From positions 73,574,756 to 73,638,755 of the forward strand of contig CM060731.1 of the NCBI GenBank assembly GCA_030704615.1: DNA of 64,000 nt, written 5' to 3'. Both the position numbers and the translations under genes were made by a program. The DNA is from Takakia lepidozioides (taxonomy: Eukaryota > Streptophyta > Takakiopsida > Takakiales > Takakiaceae). Shown piece after piece: positions 42,848 through 54,096 of the stretch; the stretch's first letter is position 1, and the number at the start of each line of letters is the position of its first letter. Under the pieces are notes generated by a model. That model worked only from the letters and a program-made list of their open reading frames with translations, was not told the DNA's origin and did no database searches.

Positions 42848-45800
42848 AGGGCCAAAGACCCATTGGGGCACCACCAGTATTTTTACTGTCAGAAAGCGAC
42901 AGACTACCTATATGGTGAAACCATTGAAACCAACAAAAGGTTTGGCTTTTCTTTCCCGATTCCCCTAAGAAAAGAGATGACTCCGGCTGAAGCCGGGTAA
43001 CTTATAGTCACTTGACCTCGCGGCTACTGCCCCCTTTCGGGAGTGGGCCCTATTCCCCTGAGAATTTACAGGCAGCTACGGAGCATCTTATTAGAATTTG
43101 TCACCAAGTTTGGTGATTTTTGGAGGTGATGAAATACAACATCAAATTATCAAGCCGGAGGCAGTTGCGAAGGACAATTAAATGGAATTCTAGCTCATCC
43201 AATGGATGAAAAATGGAAATTCGACCTGCAAACTGGATGGATGAAAAGACAACCTAGCGCTAACTGGTCATCCATTGGATGGAAGAAGAAACCACATTTA
43301 TAAATATCTCCAAGGTTTCCATCCATGGTTATTATTTTATTATGATCTATCGTTTTTAAATTATAGACTCATGTAGGAAATAAGAGTTTAAGACTATCCT
43401 TCACTAGTTTAAGAGGCCCCAAAAACACAATAAAAGAAGAGCAAACTCCTCTTGTTCTTCATCTAGACTCATTTCTTTACTTTGGCCTCTTGCTTTTGTA
43501 GTTAGTTTTGAGCTTGATGGAGCTAGATCCTAGAGGGTTGAGCTTGTGGTTCTCTAGTAGTAGAAGCAAACATAGTAAGAGCGGGATAGTCCTAGCTCAA
43601 GGCCTTGTGGCCATGTGAGGCAAGAAGTAGAGGACGAGTAGGAGGCCAGAGGAGGACCAGATTTGAGAACCATTCTACCGAGCGATTTAGTGCATCCCGA
43701 GCACCACTTGTTTCAGAGGGTGACTTACCATATATCTTGACCTTTGAATTCAATTGTTCCATTTGTTGTTTAAGCTTGTCCCAAGAAGGGACCTTATAAC
43801 ATTGATTATTAGAAATTTATAAAAACTAACCCCATTGATTATTAAAAATTTATAAAAACTAACCATATTTTAAAGAGGATGTGTGTACATCTTTATGTGC
43901 ATGTGTGATGAACACAGGTGTAAAGCCCAAAGAGACAGGGCCTTTAGGAATCTAACCCAATGACGTCAGGGAAGTGAGGGTAGATGTCCATTATTAAGTT
44001 TAAAGAGATGACAAGCTTGCATGAAGTGACGAAGCTCATGTCAAATTTCCATTTCTAGCTTAGTGGTAACGGCCATATTGCATGAAACGGCGAAGCTATC
44101 GCCAAAATTTTCATATTATTAAGTCCATTTACATGTTCATAAGCCCCCTGGCCATGGAGGACCATGGGAGATATTGTTAACTAGCTTTATAAGTGATTAA
44201 GCTATTTTGTAGAGAGCTGCAAAAAAAAGCAGAGCCCAGCACTAAAGTGTCGCGCGCCTTAGGCGCATTTAGGCTGGAGGTCAACCAAGGAGGTTGCCTA
44301 GAATCGCCATGGAAAGGCGCATCTAACACTGGTGGCGCGGCCTTCCCCCATGGGAGGAATTGACCCCTAGAGCAAAGTACGGGTTGCTGGTACACTGTGT
44401 GGCAGCACCAGGCGCCATAGTTGGGCCTGCACAAGTACGACACGAGCGGCAGAGACGACGGAGCCTGCTATTACCCATGCCGGCGGCGGGCCAATAACGT
44501 CACGCCACGTGGCGCTAGCCGCAGGGTATCGGTTTTAACCGCTGGATATTGCGACGGACCCCGCCAGGGACTGCTGGTCCCTGGTACGGGTATTTTAAGA
44601 AGGGTTTTCTCCCTATCATCTTTGATTTCTTATGCACTATTCATGATGTTATTTTTGCATGGGAATGAAGACGTGTTTTAGCAAAGGATAAGAAATGGTT
44701 GGTACCATTGGATAGGTCCGATTGAAGCCATCAGTTTGATATCTATCCCGGGGTTTGTGAAAGCACGACTCGCGGGTGGATGCCATAGGCAGATAGAGAG
44801 AGCCCAGAGACAGGGATGAGAGAATCCCTGGTAGGGGTTCCATAAGGTAGAAGATGACCTGTTCCTAGGCTGGGTGCTTGCATAAATTAATCAGATTATA
44901 TTGGAAGTAGGTGGAAGAGGCATAGGGAATGGACCCTGGGACCCACTGAATATTTAATTATTGTTTATACATTAGGTGGCAATTTTATTCATCATGGCCC
45001 GGTGATTGTTTAAGTTGCTAATACATTATTGATTGGTTTGGTATAGGAATTTAAGGGCGCTCCCAAAGTGGAAAGCGGTTCCCCAACGCTCCCGACATAA
45101 AGGTCGTTCCCAGGGCATTCCCCTGGTACCTTGAGGGTAATTTGGTTAGTTCCAGGATCCTACAAGGGTTCTTTATTTCTACGAATTTCATGCATTTGTA
45201 GGAAGGTTTTAATTATTTGTTTTTTTTATTATTCAGCAGGGTAATTCGTCTTTAATAAGGGATTTTATCCGGACCCGCTTAACTTAAAAACGGAAGTTTT
45301 AAGGGACGTATCGCCCCCTTCCGCCGAGGATATTTGAAGGCAAATACCCGGCCGCTGGGCCATTGGTTTTATTAAATCTCGGGAATTACCTAGATATTCA
45401 AATTGCTATCATTCACCCGATGGACTGACCATTGAGGTTGAAACTTTGGATCGCTCCAAGCAGGGGAGACTGACTTGGGAAAGTGGATCCGGTCTCTTCC
45501 TCGGAGGTAGGAAACTAATCCACCTCGGGATTTAGGGGGGGCATTGGGCGGGAGATAGATGATTCCCGTCTCCCTGGGCTCGGGATTCGTTTTGTGAAGT
45601 CTTGAGCGACTTCATTGTTTTACTTTCTTTTGTTATGACGTTTCCTTGCATTTCGTATGTAGCACGTGAGATATCACATTCTACACCATATGTTTTCTGA
45701 AATTGTATTTTAGTGCTGATTGTAGAATAGATTCTGGTGATTGCAAATTCTAATTTGCAGTCCTTAAGATGACAAAGGTTCTTCTTTTCCTCTAGTTTCA

Positions 45801-47303
45801 ATATTAATATTTGTAAAAATATTATTTAATATTTCTACCAATTTCAAGGCGTGACTCATGACTGTGGTTTTTAAGCAATCCTTGAAAATTCAAAATTTTC
45901 ATGTTGAATTTATTGTTAATACTGCATATAATATAATCATCAATATATTATTTCCATATTTATTAATCATTTAATATTATTGATCAAATGTCCAGATTTC
46001 ATGTTTATGTCCATATTTACTTAAAACTGAGTTATATGTTTCTATGTCTCCATGCTAGATATTTTTAAAGTGTTGGGTGGTTAACCAGACTCGCCCCATT
46101 TAACCACCGGTTCTGGCTCCCTAGGATCTTTTTTTAGCCTCTAAGGGGATTATAACTGGCCTTCTTCCAAATGCCAATGCTTGGTGGAACAAGACCACCG
46201 AGGATTCCCAAGGTGCAAGTTGTCCTTTTGTCTTCTTTTTGTCTTAAGTGTTTCATACTTAGCACCAAGGTAAGCTGCAACGTGCAATTGCATCTTTTAT
46301 CATGGATATTGTTTGTTGATAACGACCAAACAAACTAAGCGCCTCTGTTACATAGTTCACTACTTTCTTATGCAAGTTAAGTCAGTCTACATATTTGACC
46401 TATATGGGAGTCTGTGTACGCTATGTACAAACAAATGTCAACAAATGTCAATTGAATATGTCTTATGCAATGGAAACTGCTTTCAAATATATCACTAGTT
46501 AAGAAAATGATTGAGGATGAGGACAAATGTTTTAAATAATTTCTTACAATATATAAGGACTTTGTCAAAGTGGCTCTAATTAGTTATGCCAACCTCGGCT
46601 TGGGTCTTTTCTCTCTTTTCTCTCTATATAACCTGGATCCATTTTGAAAAAATATGTATGTTCTTTATTACTCAGTGATTGCATCACAACCTCAGGTATT
46701 ATTAACTAAGCTGCTCTTCTTCTCCCAATACTAGTCTCGCATGTAGTGTAAGATTGTACAACTCATCATATTTCACGATGTTGACATGCATTTTGATTTT
46801 GGACCGTCATCTTGTTACAATAACTAGAAGAATTTAAGTTTGGTTGTTTATATGCTTTTGTCTGTTCAACCTTTTTATGTTATTTGTCTCATCATTTGTT
46901 TTCTCAATGAAGGTGTTTTTCCTCATTCTTTGTAGACTATGCTATGTTAGCTACCTCTGCCGATTATGTTATTGGGTACCTAGTTATGTATGCATATTTT
47001 TCACGCGGTACGTTGTTGTACCCATTGCTAGGGAATGGCTCTTGACTACCTTGACGTTGTCTAAACTCATGGTCCCCAAAATACACAGTCGTGTTTTTCT
47101 CCTCGCTCTAAGGATATCTTAGAGCGGCTCTGAGATATTCACATTTGTTCAATCTAGGCTCCCTAGGGCCTTGCAACAACAACTAGGGCTTGTCCCTATG
47201 ATTCAGTCCTTAGCACATGCACATGTCTTGAAGACGCAAATATATACATCAACAACTAGATGTAGCTCTTGTAGTCTGATTTTTCACCTATGTTGTTGGA
47301 TAC
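42848..47303. other. 4.4-kb spacer without a recognised gene
   Basis: Includes a copy of the short dispersed GACTCCGGCTGAAGCCGG motif (about 42978-43050), paired tcatccaatggatga/catccattggatgg motifs (43195-43285) and a 33-bp tandem duplication (cattgattattaraaattta, 43800-43866). ORFs at 43605, 44421, 45532 (minus) and 46844 are short and show no domain. The last 600 bp are AT-rich and would hold the promoter of the Hog-domain gene. Confidence 0.4.
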
Positions 47304-47708
47304 ATGCAGTTCAATCGGAGTACTTGTTTTTTCATGTCAAATCACCTTGGAGTTGCTATGATGAACATTATATTGTCTCGACACTACATTGAAGCTTATT
47401 TTTTTGCATTACTAGTACTAAATGGGTTGTGTATTACAAGTAAGGTATATGGGGCCCATATTGATTTACGAGCTGAAGATGTTTTGCACATCAAAGTGAA
47501 GACCCTACATGATGCAGGAGTTAAAGGGGGTTTAACAGTGGTAACCCGTCTGAATTCATCATTATTGGACACACCAACACCATCATATTTTTGGGGTGCT
47601 ATACCAGCACATGCTGTAAATGTGATTTGCAAGAGGATCAACGGCGGGAATGATATCATCCCTATATCCATCACTGCCTATGGTGCAACAAAGAGACATA
47701 CTCTTCAG
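47304..47708 (+). CDS. Hog-domain gene, exon 1 (leader and N-terminal domain)
   Basis: First ATG at 47304; Met codons at 47334, 47358 and 47361 are alternatives, and the last two put the hydrophobic leader closest to the N-terminus. A likely signal-peptidase site follows SKVYGA. The mature start AHIDLRAEDVLHIKVKTLHD leads into a beta-rich-looking domain with TYFW-type aromatics. The exon ends CTTCAG|gtacag in phase 0. Confidence 0.55.
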
Positions 47709-50700
47709 GTACAGTTCAACTAATGTCAATATTAAATAATAACCAAGTAGCCAATATGGTATAATATCAGTTGTGGGTTCAAAACCACATAAGTGTGTTG
47801 GATGTCGTAAAAGTGTCCACCTTCCCATTGGAATTTGAAGGCAGTATAAGGGCCGCTTTACACTAGGGCCCAAGCCCAAGACCAAGTGAGAATGGAGCAT
47901 TCCCATTGGCAGAGGCCTGAAAATTGGGCCCAACGGCTTTACACTACGGTCCGAGCCCAAGAAAATGGAAGTGGGTCATTTGCCTACATGGCACAAGTTT
48001 TGGCACCAACTTCTTGGGCTGGACCAAGAAAAAAAAACCCTCCTACAATGGAGACCCAACTCTCAGCTCTTGGGCCCAAGAAGTTTGGTATTAAAATAGA
48101 CTATTTTTGTGCGATCATGACTGTTTGATCATGACCGTTGAAGTTGGCCCAAGACCAGCCCAAGAGTTGTAGAAATTGGGCCCAGGATTTCTTGGGCTTG
48201 GGCTCTAGTGTAAAGCGGCCCTAAGTCATTTGGGTGAAGTAAGACCATAAGTTATATTTGCCAACAAAGAGTCATTTTTTATTTTATTTTTCAACTATAT
48301 TTAAATGGCCATATCCATATATGAGGGATAACCTCATATGATTACATCTTTGGATTTTGGATATCCTCATTTGTATCATTTTTGTTAATGGAATAAACAA
48401 TTCAAATCTAGATAAGTCAATCAAGAGCAAAATAATAAATTATTTACATATGTAATTAACGCACTCTTTTTAGTTTCAAGCCTTGTGATCTTCGATGGGC
48501 TTGTTTTGTGAAGCCTAGCATGAACATGAACATTGTCAAGATATAATAAGGAGGATTTTGAGTATCCCACATATGTATGTACATGTAGGTATTATCTTCA
48601 AAAGGATGTGATTCATCTAGTAAACCACCAGAGGGAGTGGAGGCCGTCTTCTCTGATGAAGCAGGACATAAGAGCGTTGTGAGTCATTTTTTCCCAACCA
48701 ACATATACGCTTACATCTAATTTATTAACATTATTGTATCCTCTTATAATATATAGCTTTGTCATTAATATTGTTGATCGTCCACTATTTGTTGATCACA
48801 TTTTATCAATCTATTTACAGAACTGGTAATGCACCCAAAAAGGTGAATGTCATTTTCGTCAATGAAACAAAATATGATGGACCTCTTGTTGTGCGTTGTT
48901 TCCAAACCCAACAATATCATTCATTTGACATCGTCTTTTTTTTATATCTCTATATTTTTAGTTTTTTTTTGTTTCGGCTTTCTCACATGAATTATTTTAA
49001 ACTATAATTTCCTGTAATTACTAAACAATGTCTTTGTCTCAATGTTCTTTATGCAACTTTGTGTACTAGTTTGTAAATAAGATGAATGTATGGACATTTT
49101 GTCCAATTTTTATGTCGAAACCCTACATGTTACGCTCATGAATATTTTGACAAATTTTCATTGTATTTAGTGGCATAAAAGTTGAGCAATTCATATTGTG
49201 TGTGTGTGTGTGTGTGTGTAGATATTACAATGATATACTTGAGCTCGTCTACTTGAGATATATGTGCTAGACGTTCATTTGTATACAAAAGTAATGCGTG
49301 AAGTACTAATGATTTTGTGTTTTTACACAGCTACTATGTCACAAATCAAATCATACACACACATGCGGGTGTGCCATGCATATGATAGGCAAGAAAGCAA
49401 ATGCCATCGTTAGTCAATATGAGGGTGGCAACTATATTCATGGTGTTAATCCTATGCACTCCATGACTGCGTCTATTGGAAATCGTAGGCTACTTGATGT
49501 ACCAACATGTGTAACCACTGGAGCAACTGCGGGTACTATTTTCACTAAGTTCATTGTAACTTGATAGGATAAAATATCAGTTAGCAAAATTTCCCACTTC
49601 CTTTCAAGGATTTTAAAATCCAAACAAGTCTCTTTGCAAAACACTACAGCCTAGTATATTTAGTATGACCTTTGAACTAGAGTGGATAGCCTTGTGGTTG
49701 GGTCTTACCATATTTGTGCTTTGCTTGTACATAACCTAGGTGATCTAGGGTTCAAAGTGTCCATCTTTCATGCAGTAGTATTCCTTTGGGTTGAAAAGAC
49801 AAGTGTTAAACTTATGCTTCATTAGGGAGGAGTCAGCCTGGTTACTCCTACTAGATATATATATATATACACATGAACACAAACATATGTTGTTTTTGTA
49901 GGTTAGCACAATATCCTTCAAAGTTCACAATATATAAAGTCTCGTCAAACATGAAGTTGTTGGGGCATTTTACTCCAATATGCTTTTGAGAAGCAACTAT
50001 CATCATGAAATATTAATATTGCGTAAGTTATATACTTTGGATCGTACAATTCGGTGGGTTCTTGTAATTAGAGAGGTTTGGCCAACCACGTTGCTCCGGT
50101 TGCAGCCGTTGGAAGGTTTTTACCTCCCAATACAAAAGTAGTAGCACTTCAGGGAGAAGTGACATCATACATGAGGAGAGAGAGAGAGAGGACTCTGGCC
50201 AAAGCTAGCTTAACTAAGAGCCCTTTCACCTTGCTTTTATTACCTCCTATAATAAAAGGCTCTATGAGATAAATGATAGTACCAAGCAACACTATAAATT
50301 AGACCTACTTCAGTATAAGTCTTCCTCTTAATAACAATATTGTCTTGTAGGTTATATTATAGTTTTAATATTTCTAGTACAGCTCTCAAACTCTATTCTA
50401 ACATATTTATTTAATTTGTTTGTACTGTGAACAGCTGGGATAGCAGCTGGTGCAATAGTGATTTATAACATAGCTGCTTTCACGGCCTCTTGTATGATGC
50501 TTGGACCAATAGCCTTTCCAATATGTCTGGTGGCTGTCTTTGCTGCGTCTGGAATTGCATTTGCAGGACCGTTTATTATTGCAGCTTGCGCTGCTAGTTG
50601 CTTCCCAGGTATATTTGATGTTTTTTATTCCTTTGCATCCATCAATATATATTCAACATCACTTTTCTATTGGAAATAGTGGAAAAAAAAAGAATTAACG

Positions 50701-52140
50701 AGATCGAATATTCACATGATGCATAGTAACAATATTAAAAATAAAATAAGACTCTTGTGGTCGAAGCAGCGTAACTTATATGTCCCTCGAGCCTAAATGG
50801 CTGTTGAATTTTATAGTAGCTCTTCGAAGCACCATAATTTATGTCTGTTTTGGCAGTCCAGTCCAGTCTTCTTCCTCCTCCTCGCTAGGCCTCATCTTTC
50901 GCATTGCTTATCCTCAATGTGGTCAAGCTTTCATATCTAGAGCATTTTCTTTCTAAGGATATTGTAATCAGGATGCATTATTTCTGCAGGTGACGCATTA
51001 GTTACATTGCCAACAGGATTGCAGAAGCCCATGTGGGAACTCACTGTTGGAGACCAAGTATGTCATCTACCCAAACACATGCAATTAATGTAACATGTAA
51101 TTTATTGTATATATATATATTCTGAATCCAAACATGAAAATGTATAGGTATAACATGGAAGTGTAAAACTTGTATCATCGGACTTGGAATTATTGCTGTT
51201 TTATTTGACTTGTAAGAAATATTTTGCTTTCAGGTAGCGGTGATGAAAGTAGATGGGCGCATGACATTTGATGAAGTCTACGCCTTTGGTCATAATGATG
51301 CTCACACTATGGCGTTCTTTGTGAAGCTCACTCTACAACCCGTTGGCGTCAGTGGTGATGACTATGTTGTGAAAACGCTTGAGCTTAGTGCTCGTCATTT
51401 TGCTCCCGTCTCTCCAGGTATTGATCACAAGAGTAGGTTGTCCAAGCTCATTGAAATTGTCTTTAAGATATTTAATCTTTGGTTTCAATGCTTGATGTTC
51501 CCATTCAAGCTTATTTCAATTGACATTATATTCCCAATTCCACAAATTTGTCAAGATTGTTGAAGACTTTATGTCTTCTTCCAAATGCGCAAACTCCAAT
51601 TACATTGAGAATGGCAAATCAGTGGGCTTTCTGCAATCAATCCCATTTTTTTTTCATTGGCTTGTTGAATATGCTTCTTACTTTTTTAGTTTATTTTCCA
51701 GAGTAATTTTCTGCCCCCCAAGTTTTTCGAATGTAGCTCCACTTGAAAGACTATATGAATGATCACATGACTATATTAAGTCTAAGGGCAAGTAATCTTC
51801 CGTAAATTTTTGATAAAGATTAAGCATCCAATAGATGACCCAATTGTTAGGGTACAAGGCTGCCTCACAAATGGTCATGGGTTCGAAGCCACATAGGTAT
51901 ATGTTGGACGTCACCTATTACAGCCAACCCATCTATAAAATGGGGGTCGTTGGGTCAACTGGACACCTGATATGTAGATACTTAGGAACTGTCGAGTCAA
52001 GTTGGGGAGGTTTGAGTAACCATGTTGCCCTAATAGTTACGGCCATTATAAGGTTTCTATCTTCCAAATGGAAGGCAGTAGCCCTTTGGGTTGACGGTGA
52101 TATCATGTAGGTTTTGTTCAAGTTTTGGAAAGACCCCCCC

Positions 52141-52177
<37 letters not shown>

Positions 52178-53427
52178 GGCCACAACCATGAATTGACTTA
52201 GGCATGCATCTTCTTGATCAGCTCCTTATCTTGTCTTTAGTAAGTTATCTAGATCTATGCAGGTTCTTTCTTATTATTAAACTTGTTCACTAACTCATTA
52301 GTACGCACATTACTTGCACATTACAAACAAACATAGAATGTGTCAATTATAATTAGTAACAATCATTATGTTATTTGTTTTTACCCAGGGATGAATGGCA
52401 AGAAGGTATACAAACGAGCTAAGGACATTCACATAGGCGACTACATGTGGGTCAACTTAAATGGCGACAACACTGATCTTGAGCAGCTCATTGTGATAGG
52501 TTTGATTACAATCTCACATTAATTTTACCTTTAAATGCCTCAAGTATGTGTTGTTGACAAATTTGGGCCACAAGAGGGCTACAAAATTTTATGTAATTAC
52601 CTGCACCAAGACTTGAGGGTCACTTCTTCAAATATATCTGATATATATATTAGGATGCTCACATATCTCTATATACAAAACCAAAAAAGTCTAGTCATTT
52701 TTCAAACAAGAATACTAAAATTGAGAGAGAAAATAACGGAACATTAATACGTGACAGATTCGGTGGTGACGGTCAAGGCGGGGTTGTACAACCCCTTCAC
52801 ATTGAATGGCAACATAGTTGTGGGCGATGTGGTGGCATCCGTGCATAGCGATTGGTTCCTTGATGACATGTTTGACACTATTGCAATCACCCATTGGCTT
52901 CCTGCAACTTATCAGGTATATTGGTTTTAAGCTTTAATGTGTTCATTGTGGATCAGAGAAGCATCTAGATCGTAAATTGATTTTCTTTTTCTTTTTCCAT
53001 GGTTACACCTATCAAGAAATTCCCTAATTGTCCTAATTGTCTAGTGTGACCTCCCAAAATAAGCAAAATTATGGTATCTCTTGACCCCAAAGGGCTATGA
53101 CCTTCCAATAGAAAGGTGAACAGCTTCAGCCCAGTATTGTCCAGTACTTTAAACGTTCGGGCTTCATAAATCTTATTTTTGACTTTGGTTGTTTTGTTAC
53201 ATGAACAATGGCAGATGGTGTTGGCTCCAGTGCGGATGCTCTACCGTGTACTATCAAGAGATGCATACATCAAACTTTACCACTTTTTGGATATCCATTT
53301 GGATTTTCCCCAATTGGGCACTCTCTATGGTGGGAAGGTTGTGGCTACCATGGCTGCTTCAACACTATCCGCATTATTTGTTCGAAGCTTCTTCATTTTG
53401 AAAAAATATTCTTTAACGTTTAAATAG
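47304..53427 (+). CDS. Hedgehog-type Hint (Hog) domain protein, ten predicted exons
   Basis: Exons: 47304-47708, 48589-48678, 48821-48890, 49331-49532, 50435-50608, 50990-51057, 51234-51417, 52389-52499, 52758-52915, 53215-53427. Exon 1 gives a leader (YFFALLVLNGLCITSKVYGA, best from Met at 47358 or 47361). Exons 1-4 encode an unrecognised, Cys-containing extracellular-type domain. Exon 5 is a long hydrophobic Ala/Ile-rich stretch ending AACAASC. Exons 5-10 encode a Hint domain: CFPGDALVTLPTG, MWELTVGDQV, ELSARHFAPV (Ser in place of the usual Thr, His kept), RAKDIHIGDYMWV, NPFTLNGNIVVGDVVAS, and after it LAPVRMLYRVL, which parallels the Hedgehog AP-R motif. All junctions from exon 3 to exon 10 are in phase; exon 2/3 is one base off. 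Expected role, from the family: self-cleavage at Cys with possible lipid transfer. Confidence 0.75.
47740..47845 (+). repeat. SINE-like segment in intron 1
   Basis: GTAGCCAATATGGTATAAT is followed about 30 bp on by a B-box-like GGTTCAAAACC. The layout is that of a tRNA-derived SINE head. The downstream part is cut by the MITE at 47850. Confidence 0.4.
47850..48221. mobile_element. Harbinger/Tourist-like MITE in intron 1 of the Hog-domain gene
   Basis: 372 bp, bounded by inverted ends GGGCCGCTTTACACTAG and CTAGTGTAAAGCGGCCC, with a TAA duplication on both sides (47847-47849, 48222-48224). TWA target duplications and GG-starting ends define the PIF/Harbinger group. An internal duplicate of the end (ggctttacactacggtcc) lies near 47934. 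No transposase. Confidence 0.8.
49199..49220. repeat. (TG)n microsatellite in intron
   Basis: About ten TG repeats in intron 3 of the Hog-domain gene. Confidence 0.9.
49685..49850 (+). repeat. tRNA-derived SINE copy
   Basis: GATAGCCTTGTGGTTGGG (A-box-like), ACATAACCTAGGTGATCTAG and GGTTCAAAG (B-box-like) match the head at 55836-55990 closely. The copy lies in intron 4 of the Hog-domain gene. Confidence 0.55.
50070..50280. repeat. Dispersed SINE-body/GACTC motif copy
   Basis: gaggtttggccaaccacgttgc...gttggaaggtttttacctccc...gacatcat aligns with 52005-52110 in intron 7. Downstream, gactctggccaaagctagcttaactaagagcc is a diverged copy of the motif at 42978 and 57975. Confidence 0.5.
50435..53427 (+). 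CDS. Hint/Hog module of the gene (exons 5-10)
   Basis: This is the segment that carries the function call. The nucleophilic Cys is split from its FPG by an intron (CCAG|gtatat at 50608). Block A is completed by exon 6, block B by exon 7, the middle by exon 8, and the Hog-specific region by exon 9. In Hedgehog proteins the residue before the Cys is usually Gly; here it is Ser. The Cys often present at the end of the last Hint strand (ASCYA) is Val (VVASVHS). Exon 10 gives a hydrophobic tail (about 70 residues) ending at a TAG at 53425-53427. Splice sites are canonical GT/AG at every exon. Confidence 0.75.
51835..52110 (+). repeat. tRNA-derived SINE-like element in intron 7
   Basis: Head with GTTAGGGTACAAGGCTGCC and B-box GGTTCGAAGCC, then a body shared with 50070-50170. 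Followed by a CT/AT microsatellite. Confidence 0.5.
52130..52178. repeat. (CT)n(AT)n microsatellite
   Basis: A C-run, then about ten CT and about nine AT repeats in intron 7. Confidence 0.9.
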
Positions 53428-54092
53428 TAAAAATCTTAGGGTCTGTTTACAGTGAAGACTTATGATATGACACATGAATTAATTGATTAGGGTCAAATGA
53501 AAATTTAAGGCAAAGAGCAATTGTAGGAAACATCTTCATCTTGTGTATTGATCAGTGCGCACTAGAGGAATATTATTAGGCGGAGTGAATGTGACAAATA
53601 TGTTTGTTATACTATTGCTATGGATTTGTGAAGGAGCTCATTATTCTGTGAATAAAATTGGTGCATAATCATGATGGTGCACTGGAATGAGTGAAAATTA
53701 GTTTAATATAAGTAGAATAAGGGGTATATCAACATCGGAAAATTTCGGAAATTAATCTCAACACTATCATGTTAAGATATGGAGATAGAAGTTGTAGATA
53801 GATATTTGTCTAATCTAGCATTGGGACTAATTACTAATATAATTACCTTAAGAATAGTGACATCTTGCAAAATAATATTACAAATGGTATATGAGAGAGA
53901 TGCGCCAGTTCACATTCATATATAAAGGAATCAGTCAGGCAATGTAAGGGCCTACACTTGTCACATTTGGTTATATACACAACCAATGAAATATAATTAG
54001 TGAAGGAAGCAGACATAATCATGAACTCATACTTGTAGTTTGTACCCTTATTATTGAATTAGAAAACTTATAATGATAGTTGTTTTACTCTG
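53428..54092. other. 3' flank of the Hog-domain gene
   Basis: AT-rich, with no gene recognised. It should contain the polyadenylation region; no single AATAAA was decisive. Confidence 0.4.
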
Positions 54093-54096
54093 TTAA

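Noticed and set aside
48759-48820. Upstream extension of Hog-gene exon 3 to restore frame
   Set aside because: The only upstream acceptor (atatag at 48756) leaves the wrong phase, and the intervening sequence looks like a pyrimidine-rich intron end.
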